From Liquidambar formosana (Eukaryota; Streptophyta; Magnoliopsida; Saxifragales; Altingiaceae), in NCBI GenBank assembly GCA_039720395.1, contig CM077820.1:11431848-11495847 (forward strand): 64,000 nucleotides of DNA, in the 5' to 3' direction. The notes under the pieces were generated by a model. That model saw only the letters and a list, made by a program, of their open reading frames with translations, searched no databases and was not told the DNA's origin. The position numbers and the translations under genes are program-made. The stretch's first letter is position 1, and each line of letters opens with the position of its first letter. Shown here one piece after another: positions 46,478-58,611 of this stretch.

Positions 46478-47130
46478 CTTTTTTTATATAGAAACTAGTT
46501 ATCTTTTTCACTAAAAAAGCAAATAACTTTGCAAAAGAGAGTTTTTTCAAATTCTTTTGCTTAAGTGGACTTTTTAACCAAAAATAAAATAAAGATAGTA
46601 AATGACCATAAAATTCACTTAAACAATAAATTTTAGAAGAACTCTTTTTTTATAAAATTGTTCAAAATAATATTTTGTAGTAGTATCACACGACCAATTT
46701 TCATAATTTTTTTTCTTATTTTTCACAAAATCTTAATGAATTAAAATGAGTGATATGTACAAATAAAATTATAGGGTTGCAATAACCGGACCCAAATAAT
46801 AATTAGATTAGGATGACCTGTTTTGCTTCTCTTTACATATATTTTTCCGAATGCGCCTAATTTATATATGGGTTACAATAACTGCAACATAAGGTAGCAT
46901 ATCTAAAGTGGATTGACTCAAAAAAGAAAAGAAAAGTATATTTAATCAAACCAATCAACATTATTGAATTATTAAAATTTTTCGAAGGACTCATAGCTTA
47001 AGTCAAAACAAAGCCTTAAAATCAATTACATGGGATCAATTATATGAATTCTTTCCGAAATAATAAAATTAATTTTTTTTTTTATAAAAGAATTATCTTT
47101 ATTGTAGGTTTGAAAATGAAGTAACAATAC
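46478..47130 (-). other. Remainder of invertase copy C intron 3
   Basis: AT-rich and non-coding. From about 46950 it matches copy A intron 3 (61800-61960): shared TTATTGAATTATTAAA and AGCCTTAAAATCAA blocks. It ends at the exon 3 donor. Confidence 0.7.
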
Positions 47131-47495
47131 CTGAATGCCCACCTAGCCCTTGTTTACACGATCCTTTTCTTTATCATCAGCTTCTAACACAAAACCCCAG
47201 TTGATCCTCCTCATTTTGTTGGGGTCATAAAACGTTTTTGATGCATAGTATCTTCCATAATCAACCTTCAACCCAAAACCCATATGCTTCTCCGGGTAAT
47301 CGAGTATCCATTTATCGTTTTCCCGATCATAGGTCCCCAATGCATAGTAATCATACTTGTGCGTCGCATCATTTTTATCCCCCACACCAGCCTTGAGCAC
47401 GTGCTTAATTCATGGGCCAGTAGTCGAATTATCCAACCAGCCCGACTCGATCATTGAAATCGGGTAAACGTCTAAGCATTCCCACGTACATGCCT

Positions 47496-47678
47496 ATTCC
47501 TCGAACTGGCAATTTCGCCCCGATCCATAGGGTCCCGACTCGATCCATACCCGAATGGGTGGGTTTTTTTTTTTCGGGTATCGGGTCGGGTATTGGTATT
47601 TAAAAAACGGGTACGGGTCAGGCATGGATTCCAAAAAGAAAAAACCCGAGACCCGACCCGACCTGATATTTTTACAAT

Positions 47679-47740
<62 letters not shown>

Positions 47741-48195
47741 AATGTCCTATGTTTGGAATTTATGTATGGTTTTATGAATATTTGAAACCTATCTTGGTAT
47801 AGGCTTATAAAGTCCATTAGAAGGCTCATTATATATTTTTATTCTTTTTTAATCCTTATGTTTGTGTATAATATTTATGTGATCATATTAGGTATGATCT
47901 TATTTGAACAAGATCATATTAGGTGCTAAAAACATTTATAAGCTTGGTATATGATTATATAAATAACATGTAATAGGTGTAAGTAGCAAAAAAAATGGAA
48001 TTCTGGGGAAAAAAATCCTCACAATAGGGTGGTCGGGCATGGGCGGGTCGGGCATGGATGGCCCAAGAAGACGGTAGATCGGGGATGGAGTTTAATTCTT
48101 CTTACCCATCCGATATCGGGTCGGGTATGGGTATAAGAAATTAAATATCGGGTCGGGTATGGGATAGTGCCGACCCGACCCATTGCCATCCCTAT
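47496..48195. mobile_element. hAT-like non-autonomous insertion inside invertase C exon 3
   Basis: Interrupts exon 3 between the codons for the EV and MWEC segments of the enzyme. The inner ends carry TGGCAAT and GGGATGGCAATGGGTCGGGT (other strand), with many GGGTCGGGTA motifs near both ends and a long (TA)n tract at 47683-47738. Flanks TATTCCTCG and TATCCCGAA are compatible with a decayed 8-9-bp target duplication. The intact copy A exon gives the uninterrupted reference. Confidence 0.7.
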
Positions 48196-48779
48196 CCCGA
48201 ACCTCATGCAAGACCCCCTTCAACAAGTAGCTAATGAAATCAGTGGTTTGATAAACAAGAAAAACACACGTATCATTATCATTATCATTATCGTACTTCG
48301 CCCAATGGCGACCCGCCATGTTCCATCCGGTCCAAGCCATTGGTCACGAAAATCATCCTGATCAATTTCGGGTGGTGGTTTCAAAACCGGGTTACCCTTG
48401 TACTTGACCCAATCGCAGAGGGTAGGATCACATAGGTTGGCGGGATTGGCAAGGTTTTGTAGTTGTTTCGGAATATCATCCTTTCCCATTTTTTTGGTGT
48501 ACAGCATTACAATTTGGCCATGGGACAGATGGGTTGCGGACCCGGTGTAGACGCCATCCTTATCAGACGAGTTACCAGTACCCTGAGTCATCGCAAGCGG
48601 AAGGTCGTACTAGTGGATCAGGTCAGTTGACATGCGTGACCCCATGTGATGTTGCCACAGACAGCAGAATTCGGGTTGTATTGATAGGAGAGGTGGCCGG
48701 TACCACCCCTTGTAGAACCAATGGACCTACACCAATTCAACCATCACCCAGTGTTAAAATTAACAATTGACACAATACA

Positions 48780-50302
48780 AACACATGTTAGACCTTATTA
48801 CAAAATGTTTGTTTGTTTATTTCTATCCCCTTTAGGTAACGACACCATGCATTGAGTTTTATAGACTTGTATCTCATGCATTAGCCTATTGTACACCATA
48901 AACTACCAAAGCACATTATACAAATTTCAACTCGAATACATGCTGATATAATTTATATTAACACATCTCTACCTCATCGTCACATTGCAATATGTATAAT
49001 ATTAAAGTGTATTTTTTTATTACCATATTGTAAAAGAACATCACACATATGTACAGGCATGTGTAAACAATTAACACTCCTACTTGTGTCATGTGCTTAG
49101 GACTGTGATAATCCAAGCTAGACACTTATTGAATAGGGTTTATCAAATCACGTGCTCACACCCTTCACCCCTCAGGTTATATTTTTTTTCATTTTTCATT
49201 GGTAGTTCATTGTTAAAAGTCTAGGCATTGATTAGCCTTCTCAACATAGTTTTTAGGAAGCATCGCCGAAGAAGAGTAAAACGTTGGTTGCACGGCCCTT
49301 AATGTAAATTATGTAATAATAGGAGTGATTAATTGGTCATTTTGCCCTTTTAGACAGAAGTTGAATTTTTTGTTTTTAATTTATTTTTTTTTTGTATTAT
49401 GTTAAAAATCTTCCTTGCCTCAACTTGTCTACCCTCTTATCCCTTTTCCTATTTTTTTTTTTTCTTTTTTTTTTTCAAAAAAATTTATAACAAAGAAACC
49501 ATTTGAGACTCCTAAAATTTTACAACTCATATCCACTATGTAAATTCAAAACCTATTAAAACCATGAAACCTTGCATAGATCATCCCAAAGGTTTATCTT
49601 TGCTACTCTCTCTCTCTCTCTCTCTCATGAGATGTTGATCTAGTGGCAAAAACGACAAAATCAACCACTCCAAAGCGGTGAGGTGAGAGAAATAAGAGAG
49701 AAAGGCATAGTAGTGCCCTCGCCGGTCACCATCTCCAACAAAGACCACTACGACTCAACATAGAAATATATCATATAGATATAATAAAAATCAATAATGA
49801 CTCCTACATCGATAGATTTTTTTAAAATTTTAAAATAAATAAATTACACTCACGCACGAGCTAGAAAATTCTTGAATGAAAGAAGAATGAAGAATAAACA
49901 AGAATAAAGATAGGATGAAAGCATTTTGGATATGATAGAGGGAATAGACCAATAGAGTAAAATGCAGATACGAAAGGATTAAATGCCCATTTTGGCTTAG
50001 AAGCACAAAATACTCCGTAGGAATTAAATTCACTCTATTGTTACTTGAAGAATCGTGGAAACAACGTTTTTATCTTTGACAGCTCTCTACTTTTAACAAT
50101 ATTTAAAATTATAAAAAACTTATACCAACCATCACTTCACATAATATATTTTTTTAGGAAGGTAAAATTGGAAAGCTAAAATAATTGATGAAATGCCAGT
50201 ACATTGAACATCTCTTAGCTGTCGGTTCAGTCAAAATAGCTCAAAAAAATTAGAATGCAACGAGTAGAATTTAGAGAAAATGAGCAAAAGGTCTACATAT
50301 AC
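48780..50302 (-). other. Introns 1/2 of invertase copy C
   Basis: 49110-49370 and 49500-50050 match intron 1 of copy B (9945-10190 and 10430-11040). A dispersed ~170-bp repeat member lies at about 48830-49000. The 9-nt mini-exon could not be found; homology is lost between about 48770 and 49100, where it should be. Confidence 0.6.
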
Positions 50303-50654
50303 CATTCATCCAATTCTTCCTAGGTTGAAAATGGTAGGCCGTTCTTTGCCAAGAAACAGAAGCATTTGTCCAATTATACAGACTTTTGCTCGTGGACTGC
50401 GGCAATGACTCATCTAGCTCTACTCCTGACACCCATTTTCCTTCCGGTATCAAGTCCTCCGGCGAGGGTGTTGATTGCGCCTTGATCATGATAGGGGCCA
50501 TGATCGCCATCAAAACAATCATGCTTCGCCCGTCCATGCCCGGTGGTACCTGTAGCTACTTGTGTCCTATAAAGGTAATTTTTATTTTTAATTTTTTGGC
50601 TCAATGTGTATAGGGGGAACTAAGTGAAAAGAAATGTGAGAAGGATGGTGTTGC

Positions 50655-51295
50655 TGTTGTAAATATTTGATTTAAAATTAATTAATTTTTATTTATTATT
50701 ATTTGTGATTATTATTTTTATTTATTGTATTTGATTAGTGTAGGTGTAACCTACATTTGTGTTTTATTTCCCTATTTTATTTTATTTTATGGTGGTGAAT
50801 ACGTTAGTAGGTGGAGGTAACTTCCATGCCACTAACTCACTGTACCATTTTGGTTGAAGGTTACTCATTTTTATTTATATGTGTTATGTATAGAGACAAA
50901 AGGGGATAAAGAAAAGCTTGTTCATGTTAAAATTTTCAGCACCTATCTTTCCATGCTTGTTATACGCTTTAATTTCCTTTCATATGTTTTATAATTATAT
51001 TTTGTATATTTAGAGTATACGAGTGATTCGAGATTCGTAGGAAGTCTTAATTGCACACAAGGTTACCCGAAGGATCATTGTATCTTAAGAGAGAAACGTC
51101 ATACAAACTCAGTTCAAATGGAGGCATATTTTTTTTAAGAATAGCACTTCGCAGCGTGCTTTGATCCAATTATAGGCTATTCTAAACTTTATATCTTGTA
51201 ATATTATTATTATTCCTTGTTATTAATTAAATTCATGTTAATGTTTATTATGTTGTAATTGATTTAAATAGAAATTTCTAACAATATATCTAACC
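50655..51295. mobile_element. Probable solo LTR, ~640 bp
   Basis: Absent from the matching position upstream of copy B (about 11430-11440), where GTTGC runs straight on. Here GTTGC (50650-50654) is followed by TGTTGTAAAT..., and the right edge is followed by ATTGC (51296-51300), a 5-bp duplication with one mismatch. TATA-like AT-rich sequence is present but no coding frame, which fits an LTR left by recombination. Confidence 0.55.
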
Positions 51296-51945
51296 ATTGC
51301 AAGTGATAAATATACATGAACTTGTCCAAACCAACTTAGTCGACTTTTCAGACGATGAGGATTCGAGGAACGCGACCACACACGGCCTAGATCTCGACGC
51401 GGGATATTTGACAAAATGCATACCCACCTGAACCAGTCGCTTCATCACCCTTCTGGCTTCTATTATTATTCAGTCAGTCTTCTCTTTGTTCAAAAAAAAC
51501 CAAAACAAAAAAAAAAAAAATATATATATATATATAGAAAAAAGAAAAACGCTAGTCTTCTCTATGTCTCGTCCAATCTCTACTGCGCACTTGGGCCTTG
51601 GCATCTAGCATGCAGTAAGGTTTTAGCCTGCAATACACATAATTTATTTTGAAAAACATTAAAATATAAGCTAAACAAATAGGGGAAATTCAATTTGATA
51701 GTTTTGTTTTGGGGATTTGATTGAGTCAAATATTCAATACTCTCGAGTCCACGGCAAAGTGCATTTCTAATTATTGCACGTGGTCAAGAAAAAGACTGGT
51801 ACGGTGTTTACTTGGCAAGTGGCAACGACTGAGTGTCTAAATAAAAAGTAAGGCATTTCGGGGAGCCTCCTTGGAGGTTCACATCCTGGCCGGCCACTTG
51901 TTTACCCCCCCGGTTCTCAATAACCACTCGATCTCAACTCTTCTG

Positions 51946-52177
51946 CCATGTTTGTTTGATTGGAATGGAATGGATGGAATGGAATCTCATTCCAATTCAT
52001 TTCGAACAACATGTTTGGATAAGATAATTAAATGGGAATGGAATCAAATAATAGTAATGAATTATAATGATATTCATTTCGCAATATTTATTTCAATTTC
52101 ATTTTCATTCCAAGTTATTTTGAGAATGGAATCAGATTCCATTCCCACCCATTCCATTCCAATCAAACAAACATGGC
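51946..52177. mobile_element. Palindromic MITE, ~232 bp
   Basis: GCCATGTTTGTTTGATTGGA at the left is the exact complement of TCCAATCAAACAAACATGGC at the right; the inverted repeat continues with GAATGGAATGG-type sequence. The whole can fold into a hairpin. A 2-3 bp target duplication is possible but not certain. Confidence 0.75.
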
Positions 52178-52545
52178 CTTCGTAGAAATTGTTGTTTGTG
52201 TGGATATAGGGCATCTCACATGAATCATTAGGAGATTAGTTTGAACCGAAATCTCAGTGAAAATAAAACTTAGGATACCCCTAATAATTAATAATAAAAA
52301 AAACCATTCGATCTCACAAGATCGAACGGTGCATTTGATAATATGTGAAAATCATCGCAATCCCACTTTTATTTTTATCGGGGAAATGTTAAAGTAATTG
52401 GTTTCATATGTCAATTTGTTTGTCAACTGATGTATTAATGATAAGATTATAATTAATCAAAATGTAAGTTCATTTTACCATTTTTTTTTAAAATGTACTT
52501 TATATTAGGACCCGTTTAAATAAGCTTCTACTCCTTATTTATTAC

Positions 52546-55500
52546 TAGGCCTGGCAAATTGGACCCAAACCCATCAATCCGCTCAAACCCACCCACAATA
52601 AAGGGTTTGGGTAATGATATATTGTTAAATAGGTCGTTATTGGGTTATCCAAATCCAACCCAATTATAATTGGGCGGTTCTGGGTTTACAAGCAGACCCA
52701 TCGGGACCCGTTTAGAAAAATAAGAAGCAAACCGTTCTTCTCTTCTCTGCTTGTATACGAAAAAAAAAAAAAAAAGGCGTTCCTTCTCTTCTCTGTTCGA
52801 CTTCTTTCTAGGGCTTGAAACGTTCCTTCCCATCTGTTCCTTCTCGTTCGTTCCTTCTCTATTCCGTTCGAGTTTTGTCTGGCTGCCGTCAATCTGGTGT
52901 ACTCAAACCGTGAAGAGGAGGTATCTGTTCCTTCCTCCGTTCCTTCTCCGTTCCTTCTCAAAACGTGAAGAGGAGGTAACAAGCCATTGACGAGGAGTTT
53001 TGTGAGTTCCATTGGTAAGCTCCCCGTTTTTGTTTTTGTTGTTTATTCTTTTTCCTTTCATGTTTCTGTTGTTTAGTACGCCGGTGAGGTATGCATGGTT
53101 TTTCAAATCCCTTTAATTTATTTTGCTCTGTTATGTGTGCTGTTCATTTCTATAGTGTTGATTCTTTATTTATGTATATTGTTTAGATGTGAGTTGGTTT
53201 TATCGGTGGAGTATTTGTTTTGTGTCCTGCCTTCCCTTTTTTTTTTTTGTTTGGGGTTTTTTCTAGGGCTTGAATTCCTTGTTAGGGGTTTTTTTTACGT
53301 CTTGAATTTATATGTGTTGTTTAGATGTGAGTTGTTTTTTATCGGTGGAGTATTTCTTCTGTGTCCTGTTCTTTTTTTTTTTTTTTTTTTATTTATTTAT
53401 TTTTTAAAATTTCTTGTTAAGGGTTTTTTTTCTAGGGCTTCAATTATATATATATACCGTGGACGTGTATACCTTGGATGTGTACAATAGGGTGTGAGAT
53501 TACTGAAGAATTAACTTTTTTTATGAAATTTTTTATGTATTTAGACTTGGACTTTGGGTTTTGAAGGATAATGAGTGAAGGTGAACACTAAACAATTTTA
53601 TGAAAATTTTTATGTATTTAGACTTTGAGTTTGGGTTTTGAAGGATTATGAGTGAATATGGATGGAGAGCTAAAAAAAAGAAAAATGAAAAACAAAGGCT
53701 ATGGGTTTTGAAGGATATGGTTTGTTAAAGGTGTGAAACTGAATTACTGGTAGAATATTTATATATGTACATATATATTTATTTTTATGAGTTTTAAGGG
53801 ATGAAACTTAAAAGGAAAAAGAGGAAGGAGAAGAATAACAGAAGAGAGAGATATGAACTGGAGGTGAAGAACTTGTGTAGGATAGAGCAAGTAGGTGTGA
53901 TTGAAGATGGTTGTTGTCCTTTTAAATGCGTATATTGGTTTTTTTCCTTCTTTTTATTTTATTTTATTTATTTTTCCTCTGTATGGCGGCTTAAACAGTG
54001 TTGATTGATTAACTCATTATGTAATGAGGTGGTTTTGAGGGTTTATGTAGGGGATGTAGGTTGTTCAAGGTTGTACTTCCCTAGGCAAAGTAACAGATTT
54101 TGTAACTATAGAATGACCTTTCCATTTGGTTTTACTATTCTTGATCTCTTTTCTTAGGATTAGGTAGAAAAAAAAAAAAAAAAAAAACCCGATTTTGATT
54201 CTTTTGCCTGGCCTGTAGGCTACTGAAAGTTAATTTGTTTCCAATAGGGATTTGTGTGGTGGTATAACTTGCATGTGATTCCTCAGGTGGTGTGCACATT
54301 TTTGGGAGAACCATGTAGTTATTTTGGTTCAGTTTACTTCATTCACGGCCACACTATGTGATCTATTTATTGACGTTTTCTTTCTGGACGTGCTGCATTG
54401 TTCAAATATGATCTTTTACTGATTGTTCTTGCAGCATTGAACAAATAAAACAGTTCATGGTATCTGCTTTTTGGCTGACTCGTTATGTAGTATGGCAATT
54501 CTGACGGCTTGGCTAAGTGATGTAGCTTGTAACTGGCTTCATCCCTTAGTGTATGCAACAAAATTTGCAACTATAGGATGAGTTTTCCAATTGTGGCTTC
54601 ATGATCTGTTAAAGTATAAACTTATGTTGTTTGTCCTTTGGTTCAATCGAAGAATGTGCGGAGCTTGAGGCTATGATGATGTTTGAAAATGTTAATTGAG
54701 AATGCATTTGTTGCCCTAGATTCAATGTGCAACAATTCTGACGGACTATTTAAGCACTAGGGATTTTCTAATATTTCCCATATCGGGTAAAAGTGCAAAC
54801 TCATTACATCTTCTAATTAACACTGTAATGGTCCTAAAGGAACAGATAAGGGTCATAAAATTGGGTGAGGGTGAGGTGAGGTTCCTGGAGAAAGTAGTTC
54901 TTTTTGGAAGTAATACACAACGCATGGAGGAGTGGGAAAATGGCAGCTTGGTACCTCAAGATACTCTCAGAGCTGCTCAAATCCAGGGCATCAGCAGAAG
55001 GTATGAACTTCATTGGTATTCCCACTCAAACAAATATAAGAAGCACGATTTTTACTTCTTGTTTATTCACTTTTTCATGCATGTGGGTTTATGCTTAAAA
55101 TTTATGCTTTTATTGGCTTATTTGTTTTAAATGTCTCCTTATAGACCTAAACAATTGAGGGTTTTTTTTTCTTGACCAATTTTGGAGATTTTGGGGAACT
55201 CTGCTATTTCTTTGGCTATGCAATATAGATTATAAACCAAAATGATCATTTAAGGTGCATTTCTACATCTCGTGGAAATGGAATAGTTCTGCATTATCAG
55301 TCCAAGCATTTCCTCTAGAATGGAACTACAACAGAAAGTGGAATCACCATCACAAACAATGGGAAAATTTTGAAATGACATCATTTGATGGAACCTAGAT
55401 ATTCATTTTACAAAATGCAATGACTTATACTCATTATATTGATTTTGAATGAACAATGGGCTCATTTCAAAATGCAATCCTAAACACAAAGGAGTGGCTT

Positions 55501-57357
55501 CATTACCTGGGTTTGTATCCATTGCACCCTCAAATGTCAACCTGAATTATGCCTTCCCCCTCCTTTCTTGGCCTAGGGGCCTGAACTATGCATTCAGTTG
55601 TACTAACTCATGATAATATAATAAGGTTTAGAATGAAGCGTTCACGTCTCTTAAATTATTGATTATATTATCATGACCAAATCTTGCGTTGCTTCAGATT
55701 GAGCATGGGTTATAAGGATCCCCCTCTCTTTAACAATTCATATACCAATTCGATCCGAGATCTCTTATTGAATTGCTCATTCAATGAGCATTCTCCAACA
55801 TTCAAGGATATCAAAATCTGGACTTGTTTCCAGATGAGTGGGACCTGGCCAACACACTTACCCCTCTCAAAATTGACTCCCTGGACAACAGGAACTTCAA
55901 CACTTCACCTCTATAAAAGGGCTAAAGACCATGGTCTGCCTTGAGTTCCACTTGGTGGGGCTGCATGCTTCCCTTTCTTTGTTGATTATCAACAGATATC
56001 CTTTGCTGAAACATAGGTTCTAAAGAGAAAAAGGGAAGAATGTCTGGAGATTGCTCACTTCCCATGCATAAGGATTGATGACCAATTGATCATATTAGCA
56101 CTAACGCTTCATTGGATTCTTGTGTATATTCGCACTGATGTAATCCTAAAACACCCCAATTTTATGTTAGGTACTCGTTCTACATTCTAAGAAAAACAAT
56201 TCAACCTACCATTAATCTATTCATTTGCTTAATATTGTGAAACCAAATTGCCTTAGGACTTTTTAATTTTTTATAATAAGTTTTCTTTTCTCACAGGTTC
56301 ATCCTTAATTAAGGCCAATGTTGAAGCTTTCTTGGATCACCATCAACAAATGTTAAATGTTATTATTAAAGCTGAGACACTTTACAGTTCTGCAGGTTTG
56401 TTTCTTTAATTTGGGCTCTTGGCATACTAATTGAGTTCATACTTTACTGTTGGTTCCTTGCATTTCTTGGCAGGTTTTGAGTCTTAAATCCTAATTTAAT
56501 TGGGAAAAAAAAAGTTAAAAACATTGAGTCTTCTAACTGCAAAACCTTTATCATTTTGAAGGATCAGCATTAAGCCACTAACGAAGCAGCAGAGGGTCAC
56601 CGGCTTATGGAAAGCAGCAAGCATATCGCAAAGATACTCTTTGTTCCAAGATGCTATCTATGGGCAGTCTTGTGCCTCAAGTGGACGACTTGGTTTTAGA
56701 CCTCCTTTTGAGCATTCTAAATCAATGACAAATGATGTGCAAATATGGTGTGGCACTGCCTTATATTTTTTTAATCCTGTTAATTGGGAATAAAAAAACA
56801 GCTTTCCCATTGGAATATTTTGTACTTGCTATTTGGTTTAGTAAACTTGCTTATTTCCATGGCTTGTTTTGATATATCATACTGGAATAAAAATGAGGTT
56901 ATTATGGTTCATTCCCAGCAAAAGTGGTTTCTGATACTTGCAAATGTCATGACTTGGGATGGTGATTAAATATTTCATGGCTTGTGGATTGTTGTTTCAA
57001 GAAATACTAGTATTAGGTAGTTCTTGTGTGTTAAATTTAATTGTATGAGGCCTGTTTAATACATTGAGAGAGAGAGAAAGAGCATTTTGTGTGAGAGGGA
57101 GAGAGAGAGAAAAAAAAAACAAACAAACAAACTAGGGCACAAAATGGGTCGGGTCAGAAAATGGATCGGGTCAGAATGTGGATTGGGTTTTAATCTAGGC
57201 CGGGTCATAATTGGGTCGGTTGCGGGTTGGTTTTGGGTTTGCACAGTAATTGGGTTGGGCATAACCCAACCCATTAATGGCACAAAGTACATAACCCATT
57301 AATGACCCAACCCAACCCATTTATCTTAAACCCAACCCGCCCAAATTGCCAAGCCTA
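52546..57357. mobile_element. Non-autonomous hAT transposon carrying gene fragments, 4812 bp
   Basis: Perfect 8-bp target duplication TTTATTAC (52538-52545 and 57358-57365). Terminal inverted repeats start TAGGCCTGGCAAATTGG and, at the other end, TAGGCTTGGCAATTTGG. Both ends are rich in ACCCA/TGGGT repeats, as usual for hAT subterminal regions. No transposase or hATC dimerisation domain was seen. The interior includes duplicated CGTTCCTTCTC and GTGAAGAGGAGGTA blocks (52775-52980), a gene-like exon pair, and several T runs. The flanks on either side match consecutive parts of the invertase B 5' flank. Confidence 0.88.
54826..56395 (+). pseudogene. Captured exons of an unidentified gene inside the hAT element
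   Basis: An exon ending GAAG|GTATGA at about 55000 encodes KMAAWYLKILSELLKSRASA. The next exon, 56297-56395 (acceptor TCTCACAG, donor GCAG|GTTTG), continues in the same phase with KANVEAFLDHHQQMLNVIIK. Phase match and intact splice borders suggest a real host gene captured by the element. A further stretch at 56575-56745 may be another piece. I do not recognise the family; the helical composition suggests a coiled-coil or helical protein. Confidence 0.5.
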
Positions 57358-57365
57358 TTTATTAC

Positions 57366-58611
57366 GCATGCAGCTAAATGACTCTTCCATTTAAAGCAAT
57401 TGATGTGTTTGATATATATACATATAGGTTCAAGAGCGAAGGACATAAATTTTGTATGCAAATTTTGATATGATATGATTATTAAAACAATGTATCTTGC
57501 AAAATCTATAAGGGTGCATTTGATAATTAATAGATTATGCATTAAATCGGACAAATTAATAATTTATGTACGAAATTGAAATTCGTGATAAAATTTGTAA
57601 CACTAATATGTAATCTATCATTACTTTTTTATTAGAAAAAAATGCTAAACCTATTGGTTTTATTTGTCTATTTGTTCATTGATTGTTGTGACGTCATTTA
57701 TTAAGGCTCACGTGTGAATTTGTCCCACATAGGAAGAATAAAAAGAAAGAAAATGTCTTAATATATAAATAATGGGCACACTACCAATAGATTAGGTCTT
57801 TTGTGTGGATATAAGTTCTAAATTTATATATTGGCATGGGTCTATTGTGTTGAATTTTGGACATCTATATCTCCCCCAACAATAACAAGATTGTAATTAA
57901 TCATGAAGAAAGCCCATTTTACTTTTAAAAATGTGGATGATGGAACACTTAGCCAACATTGCTGGTTTTGGACCCAAAAACGCGCGCGCACTCTCTTGCC
58001 TGAACCAAGCCAGGTCAAGAAGACCAACCCATATGTGTTATTTTTTAAGCAAATTTAATTTTTGCTGATTTAAATAATTATTGTTAAGAGTTGTGTCTGT
58101 CTATTATTCCAGAACAATCATGTTCATAAGACGGGTTTGATCAACATGCCTTATGACTACTGTTCTTTGATAATTTACAGTTATTTTTGCATCATTTTGA
58201 GTCATCGTTAGAGAGAGAGTAAGAGACGTAATAACAAGAATTTCTTCCAATAAAAATGTCACAACTCCCAACAAAACAGAATAAAACAAAGGGACAAGAA
58301 AAAGAAACATGATCCAAATAAAGGCAAAAAACAATTTAACAAATTAGAGGCGTTTATATATTAGATGGCATAAATGTATTAGTATGTATTAATAAAAGTA
58401 TAATAGTAAAATTGAATAGATAATTGGGGCGGATTCAGAACGAGTTTTTAATGAAAATCCCAACCCCACCCCAAACCTTACCGGAGTCTTAAAAAAAATC
58501 CTAAATCCGCTCTTACTCCATTAAATAATATCTCAAACCCTTCCCACTAGAAGCAGAATGGGGCGCGCGAGGCCCCGAAAAAACCCGCTCCATTTACATC
58601 CCTAGCCGAGG
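57366..58611. other. Invertase C distal 5' flank and copy A 3' flank
   Basis: 57550-57960 matches 12130-12570 upstream of copy B. 58020-58600 is AT-rich without a gene and includes the 3' flank of copy A. No RNA gene or terminator-like element is evident. Confidence 0.6.

Larger units (their letters stand above)
37587..50537 (-). pseudogene. Acid invertase (GH32) copy C, inactivated
   Basis: Exon 1 is 50303-50537 (signal peptide MDGRSMIVLMAIMAPIMIKA, ending in WMN). No mini-exon was found. Exon 3 spans 47131-48726, exon 4 39699-39863, exon 5 39110-39339, exon 6 38428-38515 and exon 7 37587-37771. Exons 4-6 are open and match copy A in length. Lesions: frameshifts and a Trp-to-stop change near the start of exon 3; a 9-bp deletion removing the Pro-Thr-Thr of the RDP transition-state motif; further shifts; a ~700-bp insertion inside exon 3; and a 7-bp deletion in exon 7 that shifts the C-terminus. 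Intron 3 has grown to about 7.3 kb with a LINE, a copia element and a MITE. No functional enzyme can be made. Confidence 0.9.
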
